Positions 17,321 through 26,023 of a stretch of DNA of 64,000 nt are shown in pieces. The DNA lies in NCBI GenBank assembly GCA_963756525.1, contig CAVWNR010000002.1, positions 248,001-312,000 on the forward strand. The letters are read 5' to 3'. The stretch is from CAVWNR01 sp963756525. Lineage in GTDB: Bacteria; Actinomycetota; Actinomycetes; Mycobacteriales; Jatrophihabitantaceae. The stretch's first letter is position 1. Each line of letters starts with the position of its first letter. Under the pieces are notes generated by a model. It was not told where the DNA came from. It worked only from the letters and a program-made list of their open reading frames with translations, and searched no databases. Made by a program: the position numbers and the translations under genes.

Positions 17321-18027
17321 GCGAGCCGAACGGCAGCGGTCGGGTCGCGCAGCGTCGGCGCACCCGCAAGGCGATCGTGGAGGCGGCCGGGCGTCTGCTA
17401 CGCGGCGGAGCCGAACCCTCGGTCGCCGCCATAGCCGCAGAGGCCGACGTCTCGCGGCGCACCGTCTACATGTATTTTCCCAGCCTCGACCAACTGCTGA
17501 TCGACGCCACACTCGGCGAAATCGCCAGCGCCGGATACGGCGCCCGGCTGGACTTCGACCGCTACGGCGACGACACCCACGCCCGCATCGACGCACTGAT
17601 CAGCACACTGCTCGACATGTCCGACCAAGCGCTGCCGCTGGGTCGGCGGCTGCTCAGGCTGACGGTCGACCCGGCAGCGCACCCGCCCGCCACCTCACCC
17701 CGACGCGGCTATCGCCGAGTCGAATGGATCGAACTCGCCCTCACGCCGCTACGCAGCCAACTGTCCAAACAGCAGTTCGAACGGCTCGTCTCCGCACTGG
17801 CCGTCGTGATCGGCTGGGAGGCAATGATCGTCCTGCGCGACACCCGCGGGCTACATCCAGCCACCGAGCGGCGGGTCACCACCTGGGCCGCGCACGCACT
17901 GATCGACACGACGCTCGCCGAGGCGGCGGGCAACCCGCGTGACAGAGTACAAGCTGCACCGTCCAGCACACGGCCCAGGTCGTGCGGCCTGTCGGTCGGT
18001 ACCAAGCTCCCCGCTCGGGATCGATAA
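17317..18027 (+). CDS. TetR/AcrR-family transcriptional regulator
   Basis: A 236-residue regulator. The N-terminal helix-turn-helix runs RTRKAIVEAAGRLLRGG through EADVSRRTVYMYFPSLDQLL. The C-terminal part is an all-helical effector domain ending in a basic, Pro/Ser-rich tail that may be unstructured. It is divergent from the ABM monooxygenase gene, a common arrangement for a TetR repressor and its target. Translation probably starts at the ATG at 17317, overlapping a short leader frame, because no other start is available and no Shine-Dalgarno sequence is seen. Confidence 0.88.
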   Translation: MSEPNGSGRVAQRRRTRKAIVEAAGRLLRGGAEPSVAAIAAEADVSRRTVYMYFPSLDQLLIDATLGEIASAGYGARLDFDRYGDDTHARIDALISTLLDMSDQALPLGRRLLRLTVDPAAHPPATSPRRGYRRVEWIELALTPLRSQLSKQQFERLVSALAVVIGWEAMIVLRDTRGLHPATERRVTTWAAHALIDTTLAEAAGNPRDRVQAAPSSTRPRSCGLSVGTKLPARDR

Positions 18028-18079
18028 CGTCCCGGCGCTCCTGCGGCACGCATATCGCTCAGACGACTGACGCACACCA

Positions 18080-18105
18080 TCCCGCACGCGGGACCCCGAC
18101 CGGGG
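18080..18105. terminator. Two adjacent GC hairpins between convergent genes
   Basis: TCCCG-CACG-CGGGA (18080-18093) is followed directly by CCCCG-AC-CGGGG (18094-18105). They lie in the roughly 200-bp gap between the convergent TetR and PPK2 genes and probably terminate transcription in both directions. The rest of the gap shows no recognisable feature. Confidence 0.5.
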
Positions 18106-18230
18106 GCGCCTGCCCGGCCCGCTGCCCCAATCCCGTACGCACCAGGTAAGCCCACCCCCGCTGCGTCCGTGCCCTGCTCGCTCGCTGTGCCACCACGGCC
18201 GGATTGCCGCACAAACACCTCGCCTCACCG

Positions 18231-18995
18231 CTACCCGTACCCGGCGCGGACCCCGCGGGCGGCCTGCTCGCGCAGCGCCGTCTCGATCGCCTCACATACC
18301 AGTTCGACAACCAGAGCACGGGCCGTCGGCTTGTGATCGCCCGGCACTACCGACCACGGCGCCTTCGGCTGCGACGTGCGGCTGAGCATGTCCTCGACCG
18401 CCTGCTCGTAGTCGGCGCGCTTCTCCCGGTTGCGCCAGTCCTCGTCGGTGAGCTTCCAGCGGCGCAACGGGTCCTGGGCGCGGCTCTCGAAGCGGCGCGC
18501 CTGCTCCTCGGGGCTGACGTGCATCCAGAACTTGACGAGGATCATGCCCTCGTCGGTGAGCGCGCGTTCGAAGTCCGCGATCTCCCCATACGCACGTGAC
18601 CACTGCTCGACGGTGGCGAACGACTCGACCCGCTCGACGAGCACCCGGCCGTACCACGACCGGTCGAGCACGACCATGCCGCCCCGACCGGGCAGGATCG
18701 GCCAGAACCGCCACAGGAAGTGGTGGCGCTTCTCGCGGTAGGTCGGCGCGGCGAACTGCGCTACCCGCACATGCCGGGGATCGAGCGGGTCGACGAGGCG
18801 CTTGATGGCGCCACCCTTCCCCGACGCGTCCCATCCCTCGAAGACCACGCACAGCGCCGGTCCGATCGGCTCGCCGAGCTGCCCGCCGAGCGTGAGCCGC
18901 AGCCGGAGCAGCCGCTGCTGCGCGGAGTCCAGCCGCTCGATCGCCTCCTTCTTCGCCACTCGAGAACCGGGATCTACGTCGGCCAGGCGAGGCAT
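18231..18995 (-). CDS. ppk2: Polyphosphate kinase 2 family protein
   Basis: A 254-residue PPK2-family kinase that transfers phosphate between polyphosphate and nucleotides. The Walker A loop is FEGWDASGKGG (residues 52-62), Walker B is VVLDRSWYGR, and the lid region contains the Arg/Lys-rich QARRFESRAQDPLRRWKLT. The length fits a single-domain PPK2. Subclass (ADP- or AMP-using) cannot be settled by eye. The start at 18995 lies 84 bp downstream of a FadD gene on the same strand, so it may be the last gene of that operon or have its own promoter. Confidence 0.92.
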   Translation of the reverse strand: MPRLADVDPGSRVAKKEAIERLDSAQQRLLRLRLTLGGQLGEPIGPALCVVFEGWDASGKGGAIKRLVDPLDPRHVRVAQFAAPTYREKRHHFLWRFWPILPGRGGMVVLDRSWYGRVLVERVESFATVEQWSRAYGEIADFERALTDEGMILVKFWMHVSPEEQARRFESRAQDPLRRWKLTDEDWRNREKRADYEQAVEDMLSRTSQPKAPWSVVPGDHKPTARALVVELVCEAIETALREQAARGVRAGYG

Positions 18996-19079
18996 CCCGT
19001 CATCGTGCCACCGGCGCGCCGGGGCACTCGCCGCAACGTTGCATTCCGGCCCGGACGCCGGCGGTCGCCGTGATCGCAG

Positions 19080-20741
19080 TCAGCGTTCGGCGTCCGCCGG
19101 CAGCGGCGTGGACACCGCGATGACGTCCAGCTCGCGTGTCGCGTGCCGGCTGCGCAGCAGCTTCTTGTCGATCTTGCCGACGCTGGTGAGCGGGATCGCG
19201 TCGGCGGACGCCCAGTACTCCGGGATCCACCAACGGGCGACTCGACCGAGCAGCCAGGCACGCAGCGCCTCGGGGTCGAGACGTGCCCCGGCGACCGGGA
19301 CGACGACAGCGCACGGCCGCTCGTCCCAGCGCTCGTCCGGCACGCCGATCACCGCTACCTCGCAGATGTCCGGATGCGCCAGCAGCACGCCCTCCAGGTC
19401 GACCGAGGAGATCCACTCACCGCCGGACTTGATCACATCCTTGGCGCGGTCGGTCAGCCGCACGTAGCCGGACGGGTCGAGCGTGCCGAGATCACCGGCG
19501 CGTAGCCAGCCGTCGTGGAACTTGTCCGGGCCTTCGTCACCGACGTACGAGCCGGCGATCCACGGACCGCGCAGTTCGAGTTCGCCGATCGTCGTGCCGT
19601 CCGCGGGCAGCGGGGCGAGCGTGTCGGGGTCGACGATGCGGGCCTCCACGCCGGCCAGCACGCGTCCCTGTGACAGCCGCGCGGACATTGCCGTCTCGGC
19701 GGTGGCGTCCCGCGGCGGTCGGGCGACGGTGACCAGCGGAGAGGTCTCGGTCATCCCGTAGCCCTGCAGGATGGGGGCGCCGACCTCGGCGTCGAAGCCC
19801 TCGAGCAGCGTTCGGGTCGCGGGTGCGCCGCCGACGACGATGCGCCGCAGCGACGACATGTCGTGCCCTGGTTCGGTGCGCACCAGCCGCAGCACGTCGT
19901 TCCAGATCGTCGGCACGCCGTTGGCGAAGGTGATCCGCTCCTGCTCGACGGCGCGCACGATGGTGGCCGGTTTGAGGAAGCGGTCGAGCAGGATCATGTC
20001 GGCGCCGAACCAGAATCCGCTGTACGGGTAACCCCAGGCGGTGGCATGAAACATCGGGACGGCGATGAGCATCCGGTCATCGGCGCCGATCCGCAGTGCA
20101 TTCTCGGTCGCCGACGACAGCGACTGCATGGCTATCGAGCGGTGGCTGTACGCGACCCCTTTCGGGTTGCCGGTCGTGCCGGTGGTGAAGCAGATGCTCG
20201 CCGCGTCCCGCTCGTCGACGTCGGCCCAGGCCCGCTCGTCCGGCTGCCCGGCGAGCAGTTCGTCGTAGCCGACGATGTGCTTTCCGCTGCCCTCGAACAG
20301 CGCCGCGTCGACGGCGCCATTGACCACGACGGTGTGCACCGTGCGCAGCTCGGGCAGCAGCTTCGCGATCGCCGGTAGGAGCGACTCGTCGACGAGCAGC
20401 ACCCGGTCCTCGGCTGCGTTGATCGTGTAGCTCACCTGGTCGGGGAACAGCCGGATGTTCGCGGTGTGCAGCACCGCGCCCATCGCCGGCACGGCGAGGT
20501 AGGCCTCGAGATGCTCCTGGTTGTTCCACATGAAGCTGCCCACCCGCTCGTCACCGGTGATGCCGAGCGCGGTGAGTCCGTTGGCCAGCCGGGCGGCGCG
20601 GGCGCCGACCTTGGCGAAGGTGGCCCGGCGACGAGACCCGTCCGCTTGCTCGGTGGCCACCTCGCGCGTCGAGTGCCACTGCTGGCCGTGCCGCAGGATT
20701 GCCGCCACGGTCAGCGGAACATCCATCATGGTGCTCTTCAT
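19080..20741 (-). CDS. Long/medium-chain fatty acid-CoA ligase (FadD-type)
   Basis: A 553-residue AMP-forming acyl-CoA synthetase. The P-loop-like FTTGTTGNPKGV, the motif GYGMTETSPLV, the hinge DRAKDVIKSGGEW and the C-terminal catalytic Lys in TSVGKIDKK are all present, so it should be active. The sequence resembles AlkK-like medium/long-chain ligases. It overlaps the enoyl-CoA hydratase upstream by ATGA and is the last gene of a long minus-strand lipid operon running down from about 32.2 kb, possibly with internal promoters. It is one of four complete FadD genes in the window. Confidence 0.93.
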   Translation of the reverse strand: MKSTMMDVPLTVAAILRHGQQWHSTREVATEQADGSRRRATFAKVGARAARLANGLTALGITGDERVGSFMWNNQEHLEAYLAVPAMGAVLHTANIRLFPDQVSYTINAAEDRVLLVDESLLPAIAKLLPELRTVHTVVVNGAVDAALFEGSGKHIVGYDELLAGQPDERAWADVDERDAASICFTTGTTGNPKGVAYSHRSIAMQSLSSATENALRIGADDRMLIAVPMFHATAWGYPYSGFWFGADMILLDRFLKPATIVRAVEQERITFANGVPTIWNDVLRLVRTEPGHDMSSLRRIVVGGAPATRTLLEGFDAEVGAPILQGYGMTETSPLVTVARPPRDATAETAMSARLSQGRVLAGVEARIVDPDTLAPLPADGTTIGELELRGPWIAGSYVGDEGPDKFHDGWLRAGDLGTLDPSGYVRLTDRAKDVIKSGGEWISSVDLEGVLLAHPDICEVAVIGVPDERWDERPCAVVVPVAGARLDPEALRAWLLGRVARWWIPEYWASADAIPLTSVGKIDKKLLRSRHATRELDVIAVSTPLPADAER

Positions 20742-21502
20742 CGACCCTCCCAGACCGGTGCGCGCTTCTCCGCGAACGCGGTCGCGCCCTCGCGGGCGTC
20801 GCGGGACTCCGCTACCGGCCGGGCGACTTTCGTCTGTCGCTCGAACGCCTCCCCGGCAGGCCAGTCCGCCGAGTCCATGATGATCTTCTTGCTGGCCGCA
20901 ACGGCGAGCGGGCCGTTCGCCGCGATCTTGCCGGCGAGCTCACGCGCCACGTCGAGGGCGGTACCGTCCGGGACGAGCCGGTTCACCAGGCCGAGCTCGA
21001 AAGCTCGTCGCGCGGGCAGGATCTCGCCGACCAGCGCCACCTCCATCGCCAGCGCCTGCGACACGCGACGGGGCAGCCGGAGCAGGCCGCCGCCAGCGGC
21101 GACCAGTCCGCGCTTGACCTCGGGAAGCCCGAACGACCCGCCCTCGGCAGCGACCACCAGATCGCAGGCGAGCACGATCTCGAATCCGCCGGCGAGCGCA
21201 TACCCCTCGACCGCGGCGATCAGTGGCTTGACCGGGGGCCGCTCGACCAACCCGGCGAATCCCCGGCCTTCGACCACCGGGCGTTCGCCACGTACGAACG
21301 CCTTGAGGTCCATGCCGGCGCAGAACATCCCGCCCGCGCCGGTGATGATCCCCACCCGCAGGGCCGGGTCGTCGTCCAGCCGCTGCAACGCCGCCGCGAT
21401 GCCGTGGGCGACGGCCCGGTCGACGGCGTTACGCGCCTGCGGGCGGTTGATCGTCACGGTGAGCAGCTCACCGGTCTGCTCGCTGCGGACCTCGTCGGAC
21501 AT
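20738..21502 (-). CDS. Enoyl-CoA hydratase/isomerase (crotonase family)
   Basis: A 254-residue crotonase-fold enzyme. The first oxyanion-hole segment is FCAGMDLKAF and the second is AVEGYALAGGFEI, followed by GSFGLPEVKRGL. The second catalytic Glu region reads LPEVKRG, whereas the first canonical Glu is less certain, so hydratase or isomerase activity is not resolved. The ATG at 21502 has AGGAG seven bases upstream; an upstream extension in frame lacks protein character. It is coupled to the downstream FadD by ATGA and follows the DUF35 gene by 10 bp. Confidence 0.9.
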   Translation of the reverse strand: MSDEVRSEQTGELLTVTINRPQARNAVDRAVAHGIAAALQRLDDDPALRVGIITGAGGMFCAGMDLKAFVRGERPVVEGRGFAGLVERPPVKPLIAAVEGYALAGGFEIVLACDLVVAAEGGSFGLPEVKRGLVAAGGGLLRLPRRVSQALAMEVALVGEILPARRAFELGLVNRLVPDGTALDVARELAGKIAANGPLAVAASKKIIMDSADWPAGEAFERQTKVARPVAESRDAREGATAFAEKRAPVWEGR

Positions 21503-21512
21503 CGATGACTCC

Positions 21513-21935
21513 TCAGGTCGGCGGGACGAAGACCGGGTAGCTCTCGCCTTCGGGCGGGTGCACGAATTGTGCGCGCAGCGGCGCACCGGCGTGCAGCTGC
21601 GCCGGGTCGGCACCGGCGATACGCGCCGACAGCCACGGGCCCTCGGCCAACTCGACGTAGCCGGTGAGGTAGGGCAGCTGGTCGGCGAAGGCGCGGTGCG
21701 GCGCGCTGTGCACCACGGCCCAGGTGATCAGCTGGGCGGTACCGGCCGCGGGCCGCCAGGCGAGCTCACCACCGCAGCCGGGGCAGTTCGTCGCCTGCGG
21801 GCCGAGCCACTTGTCGCATGCCGTGCAGCGCTGCAGCAGTAGCTTGTCGCCCTGTGCTGCGTCGAAGAACGGCGCGGTGTGCTCGTCGCGTTCGATCATC
21901 GGCCCATGCACGCCGGAGAGGTCTGCGGCCATCAT
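21513..21935 (-). CDS. DUF35 Zn-ribbon/OB-fold protein, partner of the thiolase-like aldolase
   Basis: A 140-residue protein with an N-terminal helix, a four-Cys zinc ribbon (RCTACDKWLG and NCPGCGGEL) and a C-terminal OB fold (LITWAVVHSA through PVFVPP). In actinobacterial steroid side-chain degradation, DUF35 proteins or domains such as that of ChsH2 pair with Ltp-type thiolases to form retro-aldolases. Here the gene overlaps the thiolase-like gene directly upstream by ATGA, which strongly suggests they form a complex. No enzymatic residues of its own are expected. Confidence 0.9.
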   Translation of the reverse strand: MMAADLSGVHGPMIERDEHTAPFFDAAQGDKLLLQRCTACDKWLGPQATNCPGCGGELAWRPAAGTAQLITWAVVHSAPHRAFADQLPYLTGYVELAEGPWLSARIAGADPAQLHAGAPLRAQFVHPPEGESYPVFVPPT

Positions 21936-23107
21936 GAGCCGCTCCGTTCGTGCGGCGATAGCACAAGCGTCGAATGATGGTCGAGGATGCCGCCGTTGCC
22001 GCTCACCATCAGCACGTCGTGTTTCGCGACCTGCCGCTCACCGGCCTGCCCGCGGGCCTGGATGACCGCCTCGGTCACCGGCGTCATGCCCCACAGGTAG
22101 TAGCTGGACAGCTGCCCGCCGCCGGTGTTGACCGGCAGGTCACCGCCCGGCGCGGTGTGCCCCTCCGCGACGTACTTGCCACCCTCGCCCTTCGGGCAGA
22201 ACCCGTAGTCCTCCAAGGTGATCAGCACCGTGTACGTATAGCAGTCGTAGAGCTCGAGCAGATCCACGTCGGCCACGCTCAGCCCAGCCATCCGCAGCGC
22301 GGTCGGGCCGGAGACGGCCGCACCCGAGGTGAGCCCGAACTGCCAGCCCCGCTCCAGCGGTTGCCCCGGATGGCCTTGCGCGAAGCCCAGAATGTGCACC
22401 GGCGGCTGCGCCAGGTCGGCCGCGCGCCGGGCCGTGGTGACGATCACCGCGGCACCGCCGTTGGACACCAGGCAGCAGTCGAACAGGTGCAGCGGTTCAG
22501 CGATCCACCGCGAGCGCTGATGTTCCTCGAGGGTCAGCGGCGTGCGCATCTGCGCCAGCGGGTTCATCGTCGCCCACTGCCGCTGCGCCACCGCGATCGC
22601 GCCGAGCTGTTCGCTGGTGGTGCCGTAGGTCTCCATGTGCCGCCGCGCCGCCATCGCGTAGCGGACGTTCGGGCTGCCGGCGCCGGCGACGACCCGCAGC
22701 CCGGCGATCCCTTCCAACACGTGCTGGCGCCCGGCCCCGTATGCCTCACCGCTGGATCCACGCGGGCGTCGGGAGGCGTCGGCGAACACGCAGCCGACCG
22801 CCGTCGCCATGCCCGTCGAGACCGCCATCGCCGCATAGGAGATCATCGCGCCGGCGCTGGCCCCGAACGAGTTCATCTCGGCCAGCAACCGCAGATCTCG
22901 CAGGCCCAGCTCGTTCTGCAGCTGCAGCGTGACATCGTGCTTGAGGCCGTAACTCACGAGCAGGCCGTCCAACTCGGCCACGTCCAGCCCCGCGTCGTGC
23001 GCGGCGAACCGGACCGCCTGGGCGGCGAAGTCCGTCGCGGTGCGCCCGTACACCTTGCCGACCTCGGTGAGCCCCAGGCCCGCGATCGCAGCGCTGACTG
23101 CGGCCAT
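21932..23107 (-). CDS. Thiolase-fold lipid-transfer (Ltp/SCPx-like) enzyme, probable retro-aldolase
   Basis: A 391-residue thiolase-superfamily protein. At the position where true thiolases have the nucleophilic Cys it reads FGASAGA with Ser84. It retains ELYDCYTYTVL (residues 285-295) and NTGGGQLSSYYLWG (residues 327-340), which are Tyr-rich as in Ltp-type aldolases. Loss of the Cys argues against Claisen thiolysis and for carbon-carbon cleavage of a beta-hydroxyacyl-CoA together with the DUF35 partner. The ATG at 23107 follows GGAGG and overlaps the preceding stop as TGATG. The substrate may be a branched or cyclic acyl-CoA, but this is inference. Confidence 0.88.
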   Translation of the reverse strand: MAAVSAAIAGLGLTEVGKVYGRTATDFAAQAVRFAAHDAGLDVAELDGLLVSYGLKHDVTLQLQNELGLRDLRLLAEMNSFGASAGAMISYAAMAVSTGMATAVGCVFADASRRPRGSSGEAYGAGRQHVLEGIAGLRVVAGAGSPNVRYAMAARRHMETYGTTSEQLGAIAVAQRQWATMNPLAQMRTPLTLEEHQRSRWIAEPLHLFDCCLVSNGGAAVIVTTARRAADLAQPPVHILGFAQGHPGQPLERGWQFGLTSGAAVSGPTALRMAGLSVADVDLLELYDCYTYTVLITLEDYGFCPKGEGGKYVAEGHTAPGGDLPVNTGGGQLSSYYLWGMTPVTEAVIQARGQAGERQVAKHDVLMVSGNGGILDHHSTLVLSPHERSGS

Positions 23108-23313
23108 CACACCTCCCGCTCGTCGAGTGTCTCCGCCTTGAGCAGATGCTTTTGCACCTTGCCCGACGGCGTGCGCGGCAACGTCGCGGCGAAGACGACC
23201 CGGCGGGACTCGTCGCGCACCTGCGCGTAGGTCAGACGATCGCCTCGGTAGCGCAGGTAGTCCTTGTCGGGATGCTTGGCGGCGTTGCCGTCGAATACGC
23301 GCAGGATATCCAT
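23107..23313 (-). pseudogene. AMP-binding acyl-CoA ligase with its centre deleted
   Basis: The 68-codon frame joins the first ~39 residues of an acyl-CoA ligase (MDILRVFDGNAAKHPDKDY through QVRDESRRV) directly to its last ~29 residues (LPRTPSGKVQKHLLKAE). All of the adenylation core, roughly 430 residues, is missing, but the frame is kept and the stop still overlaps the next gene's ATG. The catalytic C-terminal Lys survives without a domain to act on. It is either a deletion remnant or, less likely, a short protein kept for coupling. The start at 23313 lies 13 bp after the hydrolase stop. Confidence 0.75.
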
Positions 23314-23326
23314 CGGCTCGTGCCAA

Positions 23327-24361
23327 TCAGCCTGTCGAAGCGCCGAGCAGCTGCAGCAGCTCGTCACCGGCCTCGTGCGGGACCAGGTGACCCACCCCGG
23401 CCAGCTCCAGATACTGCGCGTGCGGGATGAGCCGGGATAGCCGCATGCCGTTGCCGACGGGCATCAGCGCATCACGGTTGCCGTGCACGACCGTGGTGGG
23501 CACGCCAAGCCGGCGCAGCCGGCCCGCGCCGTGCCAGGACGCGATGGCGCGGACCTGGTCGAGCACCAGCTCGCGGGGCGTGACCCGTTGCATGATCTGC
23601 GGGATCAGCTCGTCGAGGATGTCCGGATGGCTGGCGGCGAACTCGGGGCCGGTGTAGCCACCCCATATCTGCGCGAAGAAGTCCGCTAGCGGTTGCCCGG
23701 GGGCTGGCCGGCTCAGCGCGGCCTGGAACGGCGCCAGATCGGGCATGATCTGTGCCGGCTTCGGCGGCATGGTGGCGACCAGGACGAGCCGCTCGACGTA
23801 ACCCGGGTAGCGCAGCGCGAGCTCCTGCGCGATCATCCCGCCCATCGACAGGCCCAGCACGGTGGCCCGGTCGATGCCGCGGGCGCGCAGCACGTCGCGC
23901 GCGTCGTCGGCCAGGTCACCCACCGTGAACGGCCGGGGCGCCGAGCGGGACCAGCCGGTACCGCGGTTGTCGATGCGGATCACGTGGAAGGCGCGTTCCA
24001 GGCGGCGCAACCACTGGGCCGGCCAGAGCAGGCCGCTCGCCGTCCAGCCGTTGAGCAACAACAGGACCGGTCCGCTCCCGCTCTCGTGCCAGTTGACCAC
24101 CGGGCGCCGGACCTGACCGTTCAGCTCGGGATGCAGCCGAGCGGCGTGCGCATGTTCCTTGGCGCGGCGCCGGTCGAGGCGGGTCGTCGTGCCGAATGCG
24201 GCCGCGGTGACGGAAAGTTGCAGCTCCGCCAATCGGCGCCATACCGCCTCGGTGCGAACGCCAAGCTCGACCGCCGCGGCGAACGGCTCGCTTGCGGCGA
24301 GCGGGAGCATGGCCTGGACGAGCCAGCGCTGCGCGGAATCCGGGATCGCGTCGCTGCTCAT
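23327..24361 (-). CDS. Alpha/beta-fold hydrolase
   Basis: A 344-residue alpha/beta hydrolase with an unusual ~100-residue helical N-terminal extension. The oxyanion segment is LLLNGWTASG, the nucleophile elbow GLSMGG carries the catalytic Ser, the acid is in VHGNRDALMP, and the His is in GVGHLVPHEAG. It is coupled by ATGA to the upstream FadD. In this context it could be an acyl-CoA thioesterase, lactonase or C-C bond hydrolase acting on the pathway intermediate; the sequence alone does not decide. Confidence 0.85.
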   Translation of the reverse strand: MSSDAIPDSAQRWLVQAMLPLAASEPFAAAVELGVRTEAVWRRLAELQLSVTAAAFGTTTRLDRRRAKEHAHAARLHPELNGQVRRPVVNWHESGSGPVLLLLNGWTASGLLWPAQWLRRLERAFHVIRIDNRGTGWSRSAPRPFTVGDLADDARDVLRARGIDRATVLGLSMGGMIAQELALRYPGYVERLVLVATMPPKPAQIMPDLAPFQAALSRPAPGQPLADFFAQIWGGYTGPEFAASHPDILDELIPQIMQRVTPRELVLDQVRAIASWHGAGRLRRLGVPTTVVHGNRDALMPVGNGMRLSRLIPHAQYLELAGVGHLVPHEAGDELLQLLGASTG

Positions 24362-25932
24362 ACCAGCTCCCGGCGCAGCACCTTGCCGGTCGCCGTGCGC
24401 GGCAACTCGTCGACGAACGCGACCACGCGCGGCACTTTGTACCGGGCCAGCCGCTGCGCAACGTACCCCTTGAGCTCCTCGGCGGCCACCCGCTGCCCCG
24501 GCTTGGCCACGACCACCGCCTTCAGCGCCTGCCCGAACCGCTCGTCGGCGACGCCCACGACGACGGCCTCCTCGACGCGCTCGTGCCGGTTGAGCAGCTC
24601 TTCCACCTCCGACGGGTAGACGTTCTCCCCACCAGACACGATCATGTCGTCCTCCCTGCCGTCCACGAACAGCCGGCCCCGCTGGTCGAAGTGGCCGAGA
24701 TCCCCGGAGCAGACCAGCCCGTGGACGATCTCCTTTCCGCCGCCGCCGGTGTAGCCGTCGAAGCGGGCGGCGTTGCCGACGAAGATCCGTCCGGTGGCCG
24801 CACCGGTCACCGGGTGCCCGGCGTCGTCGAGGATCGTCACCCGCGCGCCGGGCGCCGGTCGTCCCGCGGTCGCCGGTGCTTCGCGCAGCTCTGCCGGGCC
24901 CGCGATGGTGGCGATCGCCACCTCCGTCGAGCCGTAGATGTTGTAGAGCACCGGGCCGAACCGGTCGAGAACCTCGGTGACCAGCCGACCGGGGATTGCC
25001 GAGCCGCTGGACGCGATGACCTTCAGCGGGTCCGTGTCCGCGGCGGCGAGCTGCGCCGGCGGCAGCGCACAGATCCGCTGCAGCATCGTCGGCACGACGG
25101 CCAGCACACGGGCCCGATGCCGCACCACGAGATCCAGGGTGCGCCCCGGGTCGAACTCCGGGCAGGTCACCACGGTCGCCGAGAGGCCGAGGCCCATGAG
25201 CAGCGCGGCCAGCCCCCAGGCGTGGAAGAACGGCGCCGGGATCACCATGGTGTCGCGGGCGCGCAGCGGGATCCGGCCCAGCAACGCGGCCACCCCGTCG
25301 ACCGCCGGGCCGCCGGACGGCCGGGTGGCGCCCTTGGGGCGGCCGGTGGTGCCCGAGGTGAGGATCACCAAGCGGCTTTGCCGCGGCGCACGGCGCAGGG
25401 GCCCCCGGGGCGGCGACGCGATCAGCGACCGCAGCTCGTCCGCGCCGATCCGGGCCGGCGCGTCGAGCATGCCGGCGAACTCGTGGTCATGCAGCACCAG
25501 GTCGATCGCCTCGGCGGCGATCGTGTCCGACAGCTGTGCGGGGCCGAGCCCGGTGTTGAGGAACACGACGTCGGCACCCAGCCGGACGGCGCCGAGCAGC
25601 GCGTAACCGAACAGCGGGGAGTTCCGGCACAGCACCCCCACCCGGCTCTGCGACGTCACACCGCGCTCGGCCAACCCGCGGGCGAGGGCGGCAGAGCCGC
25701 GCCACAGCTGCCGGTAGGTCACCTGCTCGTCCGGCGTCACGATCGCCGGCGCGGCCGGGTAACGCGCGACCGAGGCGGCCACCGCGCCGAGCATGCCCGT
25801 GCCGTAGGGCAGCGCGGCGCACCATGCCCGGCCGACCCGATCCGGCCGTTCCGGGACGACGGCGTTGGCCCGCATGAACACCAGCGAGCTGCGCGCCTTT
25901 CCGGGCAGGTCCACCATGGGCCGCTTTCGCAT
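24358..25932 (-). CDS. Acyl-CoA synthetase (FadD-type, AMP-binding)
   Basis: A 524-residue AMP-forming ligase. It has the P-loop-like ILTSGTTGRPKGAT, the acceptor motif NIYGSTEVAIA, the hinge GREDDMIVSGGENVYPSEVEE-type region, and the catalytic Lys in RTATGKVLRREL. The N-terminal ~50 residues are less typical; starts at 25932 or 25917 are both possible and neither has a strong ribosome-binding site. It is transcribed with the hydrolase below it (ATGA) and separated from the CoA-transferase above by 88 bp that hold a hairpin, so a fresh promoter may start here. Confidence 0.9.
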   Translation of the reverse strand: MRKRPMVDLPGKARSSLVFMRANAVVPERPDRVGRAWCAALPYGTGMLGAVAASVARYPAAPAIVTPDEQVTYRQLWRGSAALARGLAERGVTSQSRVGVLCRNSPLFGYALLGAVRLGADVVFLNTGLGPAQLSDTIAAEAIDLVLHDHEFAGMLDAPARIGADELRSLIASPPRGPLRRAPRQSRLVILTSGTTGRPKGATRPSGGPAVDGVAALLGRIPLRARDTMVIPAPFFHAWGLAALLMGLGLSATVVTCPEFDPGRTLDLVVRHRARVLAVVPTMLQRICALPPAQLAAADTDPLKVIASSGSAIPGRLVTEVLDRFGPVLYNIYGSTEVAIATIAGPAELREAPATAGRPAPGARVTILDDAGHPVTGAATGRIFVGNAARFDGYTGGGGKEIVHGLVCSGDLGHFDQRGRLFVDGREDDMIVSGGENVYPSEVEELLNRHERVEEAVVVGVADERFGQALKAVVVAKPGQRVAAEELKGYVAQRLARYKVPRVVAFVDELPRTATGKVLRRELV

Positions 25933-25978
25933 CGACGTCGAAGTGCTTTAGCGAAAGTACGATAGCCTCGCGCGCCGA

Positions 25979-26023
25979 TGATCTCAGCCTTGTGGTGGCT
26001 GAGCCGCCGTGACCCTGAGATCA
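25979..26023 (-). terminator. Alternative hairpins at the end of the double CoA-transferase gene
   Basis: TGATCTCAG at 25979-25987 can pair with CTGAGATCA at 26015-26023, which includes the CoA-transferase stop codon. Alternatively CTCAGCC (25983-25989) can pair with GGCTGAG (25997-26003) around a 7-base loop. The two are mutually exclusive. Termination is the simplest role, but the overlap allows an attenuator-like switch ahead of the next FadD gene. Confidence 0.45.

Noticed and set aside
25924..25957. CTTTCGC/GCGAAAG inverted repeat at the FadD start as an operator
   Set aside because: The 7-bp arms are 20 bp apart and one lies inside the coding region; too weak to claim.
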